From Pseudobacteriovorax antillogorgiicola (lineage in GTDB: Bacteria; Bdellovibrionota_B; Oligoflexia; Oligoflexales; RGVZ01): DNA of 17,441 nucleotides. Of this stretch, positions 13,005 to 17,441 are shown piece by piece; the first letter of the stretch is position 1; every line of letters begins with the position of its first letter. The notes under the pieces are model-generated. The model was not told the DNA's origin. It saw nothing but the letters and a program-made list of their open reading frames with translations, and searched no databases. The stretch spans positions 1 to 17,441 of the forward strand of contig CAMDGW010000029.1 of the NCBI GenBank assembly GCA_945897695.1, written 5' to 3'. A program made the position numbers and the translations under genes.

Positions 13005-14016
13005 ATTGAAAGAAGAAACCACCACCGTTACCCCATCGACGGAAGTTCATAAAGCCACCACCATTAGCACGGTAACCGCCCCAGTTTGAAAACGCTTGGC
13101 GTACTGGACCATTACCCCAACCCCAGCGACCCCATAGGGCGAATTCAGACTTTGTCGTATTGGACTGAGCGGCTACCTGGCCTGCTGCTTGCCCAGCTGG
13201 TTCAAGCTTACCAGCAAGACCTTGTGGGAGAGCAATGGCAATTTCGCTGAATAAGTCATACGTATTTGGAAAACTTGCAGACATCTTTGACTTGGAGGCT
13301 GCGGAGCAGTAGAACGAGTCAAACGCTTCAGCAAAAGCAGCATCCTCGTACTTGGTTTGATCTGCTTTAACGGATGCTGGAATTCGGTAGTCTTTGCTTT
13401 TTTCAGTGTCAGCCGACAAAGCTGCTGCGATGTCTTTCTTCATAGATGCCAAAGCTGCGTTTTCCACAAATTCAGCATCGCCACCTGATTTCTTTACTTT
13501 CAAAATTACATCAGTAAATACGTAGCCCATCATCCGTACGACGGAGTGCTTGATGTTACGCTCAGTCAAACTAGGATCGCCTTCATCCTTAATAAAAATT
13601 CCTATACCAGATTCACCGCCCCGCCAGCAGGCTAGCAAGTCGTCTGCTCGTTGGGTGGATGAGGATTTGGCGCCACATGCGCTTGCAAGGTCTTTTACAA
13701 CTTTAATCGAGCCTTGAAGGTCCTTAAAAAATGCGCTTTTCAGCTCAGTTGGCACAGCTGTTAACGCTGTTTGCATAGCTGCGATATCGCGGCTTGTTCC
13801 TATCAATTTGCCGTCTGAAGGCACAGATGCATAGGATCCTGAACATGAATTAAAGGTAAGCTTACTTCCTGCTTGAGAGGTGAAGTTGTCGAGACTTTTT
13901 GTCGTAGATATCTGAGAGCTAGGTTTACAGCCTGCAACTGTGAAAAGTATCGCTACAGTAGCAAGACTTGTGTGCGACAAAGACCAATAAATATTTTTTG
14001 TTACTGATTTTTGCAT
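13003..14016 (-). CDS. Lipoprotein with Gly/Trp/Phe-rich C-terminal tail, function unknown
   Basis: The 337-residue product has a lipoprotein signal with a rather long n-region (K3, K7), hydrophobic run 18-27 and lipobox VAGC with lipidated C30. The body (about 50-265) is helical and Ala/Ser/Lys-rich, with Cys at 58, 114, 130 and 237 that could form disulfides. An Ala/Gln linker (274-287) leads to a tail (294-337) of Trp, Gly, Phe, Arg and Asn, such as WGRWGWGNG (295-303) and the end GGGFFFQ. I do not recognise the family. ATG 14016 is chosen because GGGGAG lies about ten bases upstream; the in-frame ATG at 14034 overlaps that ribosome site. It is a single gene, convergent with the tRNA. It shares the design lipid anchor, soluble domain, aromatic low-complexity tail with the protein at 2875-3603 but not its sequence. 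Confidence 0.8.
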   Translation of the reverse strand: MQKSVTKNIYWSLSHTSLATVAILFTVAGCKPSSQISTTKSLDNFTSQAGSKLTFNSCSGSYASVPSDGKLIGTSRDIAAMQTALTAVPTELKSAFFKDLQGSIKVVKDLASACGAKSSSTQRADDLLACWRGGESGIGIFIKDEGDPSLTERNIKHSVVRMMGYVFTDVILKVKKSGGDAEFVENAALASMKKDIAAALSADTEKSKDYRIPASVKADQTKYEDAAFAEAFDSFYCSAASKSKMSASFPNTYDLFSEIAIALPQGLAGKLEPAGQAAGQVAAQSNTTKSEFALWGRWGWGNGPVRQAFSNWGGYRANGGGFMNFRRWGNGGGFFFQ

Positions 14017-14219
14017 CGTGATGTATCTCCCCATAAAAAATGATGGAAAGGTTTCGGCATATACTCAGTAAAATTTTAGTAATTTCTGCAATATCCCGGA
14101 TCTATTGAGGAAATTTCCCGCCAAATCATGGAGACAAAGTAGCTATAAAATCAGAGGCCTACGCCCTGCAAAATCAAATTAAGGGTCTTAAAGCCTAATG
14201 TTCGACGCCACTTGCCGTC

Positions 14220-15497
14220 TTAGTCTCCCCGAATAATTTTTGCTCCAAGCTTTTTCAGCTTATTTTCAATGTCAAAGTATCCGCGCTCCACCTGGTAGAC
14301 ATTATCAATGACGCTTGTGCCTTCTGCCACTAACGCGGCCATAATCAAGCTCATACCCGCTCGCACATCAGGGGAGCTCATCCGCGCTGCATAGAGTTTT
14401 GATGCGCCGTTGACCACAATACGATGTGGATCGCACAGAACAATATTGGCTCCCATTTGCATGAGCTTATCGGTGAAAAACATCCGTCCTTCAAACATTT
14501 TTTCAAAGAAGATCATGGTCCCTTGGGACTGCGTGGCAGCCACAATGGCGACACTCATCAGATCTGTAGGGTAGGCTGGCCATGGACCGGAATAGATGGT
14601 CCCAATGCGCCCTCCTATATCTTTTCTCATGATCAGGGGCTTTGTGCCGTCGATGGTCATATTTGATCCGTCAATTTGCGGAACAATACCGAGCCGAGCG
14701 AGTGTCTTAAGAACGAATCCTAGATCTTCTGGCTGGGTGTCTTTGATCGTGATCTTGCCGCCCGCCATGGATCCTAGACAAAGAAAGCTTCCAACTTCCA
14801 TAAAATCAGGGCCAATAGTGTGGGTGGCGCCTTTGAGGGTTTTCACACCTTCGATGATCAGACGATTTGAACCTATGCCGGAGATTTTTGCTCCCATGGC
14901 ATTTAGCAATTTGCACAGTCCAACAACATGAGGCTCACAGGCGGCGTTATGTAAAATTGCCGTGCCTTCACATTTCACTGCCAATAATAATAAATTTTCC
15001 GTCCCAGTTACGGAAGGTTCATCAAGATAAACATCAGTACCTTTTATGGTTTTAATTTCGCCCATGATGGATTGATTAAGTCTGAGACTTCCACCAAGAG
15101 CTTCAATACCTTCCCAATGGGTGTCGATACGACGAGCGCCAATCACGTCTCCACCTGGGAGGGCTAGTTCAACTTTTCCAAATCGTGCAAGCATGGGTCC
15201 GAGCAGCAAAATCGAGGCTCTGATTTTTGCACATAAATCTTGATTTGGTTTTTTATAGCTAGCATTGCGCGCGCACAGGGTAACTGTGTCGTCACCTTGC
15301 CACCTAACGTCAACGCCAAGGTCGGCCAAAACATCACAGGTCGTTAAAACGTCGCCAATTTTCGGCATGCGGCGATATGTGACAGGATCATCGGTCAAAA
15401 GGCATGCCATTAAAGTAGGTAAGGCTTCATTCTTGTTTCCTGACGGCGTAACTGTGCCGGAAAGTTTGTGACCGCCTTCAATATGAAATCGTGCCAT
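14220..15497 (-). CDS. murA: UDP-N-acetylglucosamine 1-carboxyvinyltransferase (MurA), Asp-type active site
   Basis: The 425-residue product transfers enolpyruvate from PEP to UDP-GlcNAc, the first committed step of peptidoglycan synthesis in the cytoplasm. Two-domain EPSP-synthase fold. Conserved residues (E. coli equivalents from memory): K22/N23 in SGNKNE (K22/N23), R93 in RASI (R91), R122 in GARRID (R120), D312 in YPTDL (D305), D377/R379 (D369/R371) and R405 in ERGY (R397). The loop reads PGGDVIGAR: D117 replaces the Cys115 that fosfomycin alkylates, so intrinsic fosfomycin insensitivity is predicted, as known for Asp-type MurA of mycobacteria and chlamydiae. ATG 15497 is chosen on AGGAG six bases upstream; an extension to 15605 would overlap the upstream gene. 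It lies 31 bp after the SNF2 gene on the same strand, probably co-transcribed. Confidence 0.95.
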   Translation of the reverse strand: MARFHIEGGHKLSGTVTPSGNKNEALPTLMACLLTDDPVTYRRMPKIGDVLTTCDVLADLGVDVRWQGDDTVTLCARNASYKKPNQDLCAKIRASILLLGPMLARFGKVELALPGGDVIGARRIDTHWEGIEALGGSLRLNQSIMGEIKTIKGTDVYLDEPSVTGTENLLLLAVKCEGTAILHNAACEPHVVGLCKLLNAMGAKISGIGSNRLIIEGVKTLKGATHTIGPDFMEVGSFLCLGSMAGGKITIKDTQPEDLGFVLKTLARLGIVPQIDGSNMTIDGTKPLIMRKDIGGRIGTIYSGPWPAYPTDLMSVAIVAATQSQGTMIFFEKMFEGRMFFTDKLMQMGANIVLCDPHRIVVNGASKLYAARMSSPDVRAGMSLIMAALVAEGTSVIDNVYQVERGYFDIENKLKKLGAKIIRGD

Positions 15498-15528
15498 GAG
15501 GTGCTCCTGCCCTTTGATTAGATCCAAC

Positions 15529-17441
15529 TTAGTCGAGTAATTCGATAATTTCGCTGCGCGTGAGAGATTTAAAGATTTCTTCATCCTGATCAAGAAATTT
15601 CTCAAAAAGGGCCTTTTTCTTTTTGATCAGCTGATCGATTCGTTCTTCCAAGGTATCCCTGGTGACTAATTTTAAGACTTGAACGTTTCTATTTTGCCCA
15701 ATTCGGTGGACCCTGTCTGTAGCCTGGTTTTCCTTACTAGCATTCCACCAGCGATCATAGTGAATTACGACATTGGCAGCCGTCAGGTCAATACCGATAC
15801 CTCCAGCCAGGAGGGATGCGCAGAATACTTTACAGTTCTCATCCTTCTGGAAACGCTCGATGACTTTACCGCGATTTGTTGTGCTTCCTGTAAGCAATTC
15901 ATGATCGATAGATTCGCTCTTAAGATAGTCGCTAATAATCCCGAGCATGTCCAAATACTGTGAGTAGACAACGATTTTATGCCCACTTTCAATGGCTTCC
16001 TGAATGAGCTCCTTGAATAGCTCAAACTTTCCACTCTGATGCTCGCGCCAAGTTTCTCGTCCGCGTAAAACTGATGGATGATCACAAATTTGTTTTAATA
16101 ACGTCAGAACGGAGAAAACATGGAGGAATGGAATTGCTTTTGATTCGTCTTTTACTAGATCCATCAACGGACGAACTTTCATGTCCATAGTTTGCTTATA
16201 CATCGCTTGCTGTTCTTCTGACAGGGCGCAATGTCTAATATCTTCGACCTTTTCGGGCAAATCTTTCAATACCAGGTTTTTTGTGCGACGCATCTTAAAG
16301 GGATGAATCAACTTCTGAAGGCTTACATCTTGAGGGGAAGCCGTCCCTGCAGTAAGTGGCTGCAGCCAAGTCCTTTTGAAATAGTCGTCAGAGCCAAGAT
16401 AGCCTGGAACAAGAAAATCAAAGACCGCTTTAAGTTCGCCCAAATGATTTTCCATGGGTGTACCACTTAAACAGAAGCGACTTTTACTTTTTAGATTGCA
16501 GACTGCCCGATAGGTGGCGGTATCATTATTTTTAACAAAATGAGCTTCATCCAAAACGACCACATCCCATTCGATGTTCCCAAGTTGGCCAATGTCTCGC
16601 ATGACGATACCGTAGCTGGAAAGGACCGTATGTTTTTGAACGCCAAGACCCGTCAGTAAACCTTGACGCTTTAAACCGTGATATTTGATTGGTTTAAGGT
16701 TAGGCGCAAATTCCTCGATCTTGTCAAGCCAATGATCGAGAACCGTCGTGGGGCAAATCACAAGAAACTTTGGATTTTTCTTCGTTTGGCTTACGGCATG
16801 TAAAAGCGCCATTGTCTGGTGTGTCTTACCAAGGCCCATTTCGTCAGCTAATAGCCCACTTAAGCCATTAGTGTGGAGCCACCACATCCAGCCGTAACCT
16901 TCTGCTTGATAGCTCCTTAGATTGAGTTTGCTGCCCTCAAGTTCTGGGGGTGTGGTTTCTTTTTGAAATTCTGTGCGGTCACGAAGTTTGTCTAAAAGTT
17001 TCTTGCTACCGGCAAATTTGTCCAATTCACCAATGGCGGACTTAAAACGAATCATGCCTACGGTGTCTAGTTTTAGGGACTTGCTGGCTTCGTCGATCTG
17101 CCATGCGTACTGGGTGACAAACTCTGGAACCTTGAGCCATTTTTTACCACTTCGGAAGTACTCTCGCTTCTTACCCCTGTATTCAAGCAAGATATCCACC
17201 ATGGAAATAGAGCCGTCGCCAGTGTCAAACATTGGTGCGACGTTAAACCAGTTGTCATCCCCAGCCAGCACCTTGATTTTGCTTACGGTCGGATTACTTA
17301 TGACGACGCCTTCCATCAACGAGGGTTCGACGTAGGTAGCCCCATGTTGCGCGATTTCAATAAATCCTTGAGAGCAAGCAATCGCGGCATCGTCACCATC
17401 AAGTTTGAATGCGTAAGGCTGGTCAGACCAACTAGGATTTA
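15529..17441 (-). CDS. SNF2-family helicase-like ATPase (N-terminus outside window)
   Basis: The frame stays open from the stop at 15529 to the right edge, giving 636 visible residues; the true start is outside. An apparent start at 17319 is only an internal TTG and is not used. In visible-fragment numbering, the SNF2_N part has DEMGLGKT (199-206, Walker A), LDEAH (296-300, Walker B), LSGTPMENH (324-332, motif III). The helicase C half ends with GIGIDLTAA and the arginine-finger motif VHRIGQ (577-582). These are hallmarks of SNF2/RapA-like double-stranded DNA translocases that remodel protein-DNA or polymerase-DNA complexes. Upstream of the motor lies a region of about 160 residues of unknown fold; bacterial members often carry a SWIM Zn finger further upstream, not visible here. 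A C-terminal Lys/Glu-rich helix (about 596-636) follows the motor. murA follows 31 bp downstream. Confidence 0.93.
   Translation of the reverse strand, partial: NPSWSDQPYAFKLDGDDAAIACSQGFIEIAQHGATYVEPSLMEGVVISNPTVSKIKVLAGDDNWFNVAPMFDTGDGSISMVDILLEYRGKKREYFRSGKKWLKVPEFVTQYAWQIDEASKSLKLDTVGMIRFKSAIGELDKFAGSKKLLDKLRDRTEFQKETTPPELEGSKLNLRSYQAEGYGWMWWLHTNGLSGLLADEMGLGKTHQTMALLHAVSQTKKNPKFLVICPTTVLDHWLDKIEEFAPNLKPIKYHGLKRQGLLTGLGVQKHTVLSSYGIVMRDIGQLGNIEWDVVVLDEAHFVKNNDTATYRAVCNLKSKSRFCLSGTPMENHLGELKAVFDFLVPGYLGSDDYFKRTWLQPLTAGTASPQDVSLQKLIHPFKMRRTKNLVLKDLPEKVEDIRHCALSEEQQAMYKQTMDMKVRPLMDLVKDESKAIPFLHVFSVLTLLKQICDHPSVLRGRETWREHQSGKFELFKELIQEAIESGHKIVVYSQYLDMLGIISDYLKSESIDHELLTGSTTNRGKVIERFQKDENCKVFCASLLAGGIGIDLTAANVVIHYDRWWNASKENQATDRVHRIGQNRNVQVLKLVTRDTLEERIDQLIKKKKALFEKFLDQDEEIFKSLTRSEIIELLD

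Noticed and set aside
14017..14219. Small gene or terminator in the gap between the lipoprotein and murA
   Set aside because: No open frame with a start signal and no clear stem followed by T bases on the minus strand.
14220..15497. AroA (EPSP synthase), which shares the fold
   Set aside because: The KNEALP, RASI, PGGDVIGAR and YPTDL motifs are those of MurA, not AroA.
15498..15605. 36-residue N-terminal extension of MurA
   Set aside because: It would overlap the SNF2 stop, while the ATG at 15497 has an ideal AGGAG and matches the family start.
17317..17319. Start of the SNF2 gene at 17319
   Set aside because: The codon is TTG, and the frame continues without a stop for 40 more codons to the window edge, so the gene is partial rather than starting here.
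1..17441. Mobile element, CRISPR array, toxin-antitoxin or phage-defence cluster
   Set aside because: No transposase, integrase, spaced repeats or paired small toxin genes are visible. The SNF2 ATPase alone, next to murA, is not sufficient evidence for a defence system.

Overview
The window is ordinary chromosomal bacterial DNA: dense coding on both strands, Shine-Dalgarno sites of the AGGAG/GGAAG type, several exported proteins and lipoproteins, and a Gram-negative style gene set. The taxon cannot be fixed from the sequence alone. The mix of hybrid two-component signalling, low-complexity lipoproteins, an Asp-type MurA and a lone SNF2 ATPase would suit a Bdellovibrionota/Oligoflexia-like or other deltaproteobacteria-like lineage, but this is a low-confidence guess. 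I see no phage, transposon, integron, CRISPR array or toxin-antitoxin module.

Layout. Bases 1-1009 hold the 3' part of a hybrid sensor histidine kinase that enters from the left. From 1133 to 4610 lies an accessory stretch of small envelope proteins: a secreted Cys-containing protein (minus), two homologous DoxX-like membrane proteins transcribed divergently (1782-2138 minus, 2249-2620 plus), a Tyr/Gln/Gly-rich lipoprotein (2875-3603) and a secreted protein with an aromatic tail (3768-4610). From 5500 down to 4611 a NarL/LuxR-type response regulator is translationally coupled (ATGA overlap) to a 69-residue DUF5522-type Cys-motif protein. A thiolase (6813-5632, minus) follows.

The core metabolic block is carA-carB (6954-11363), the two subunits of glutamine-dependent carbamoyl-phosphate synthase, 3 bp apart. 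Many diagnostic positions resemble the eukaryotic CAD/CPSII type rather than the E. coli type. carB meets an APC-family amino-acid permease gene tail to tail with 3 bp between stop codons. The permease and a CAT-anticodon tRNA (elongator Met) diverge from a shared promoter region whose two predicted -35 boxes overlap. Next comes a second lipoprotein with a Gly/Trp/Phe-rich tail (14016-13003). Last is a SNF2-family helicase-like ATPase, cut by the right edge, followed 31 bp later by murA, whose catalytic-loop Cys is replaced by Asp (predicted fosfomycin insensitivity).

How the genes work together: carAB feeds pyrimidine and arginine synthesis, MurA starts peptidoglycan synthesis, and the small exported proteins are probably envelope or surface components. 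I do not find a convincing new multi-gene system. The best leads are the Tyr-rich lipoprotein with its symmetric upstream region, the divergent DoxX-like pair, the perfect hairpin inside the DUF5522 Cys-motif codons, the MurA active-site swap and the CAD-like carAB. No intergenic stretch exceeds 300 bases. In 14017-14219 and 1010-1132 I see no gene or strong signal.
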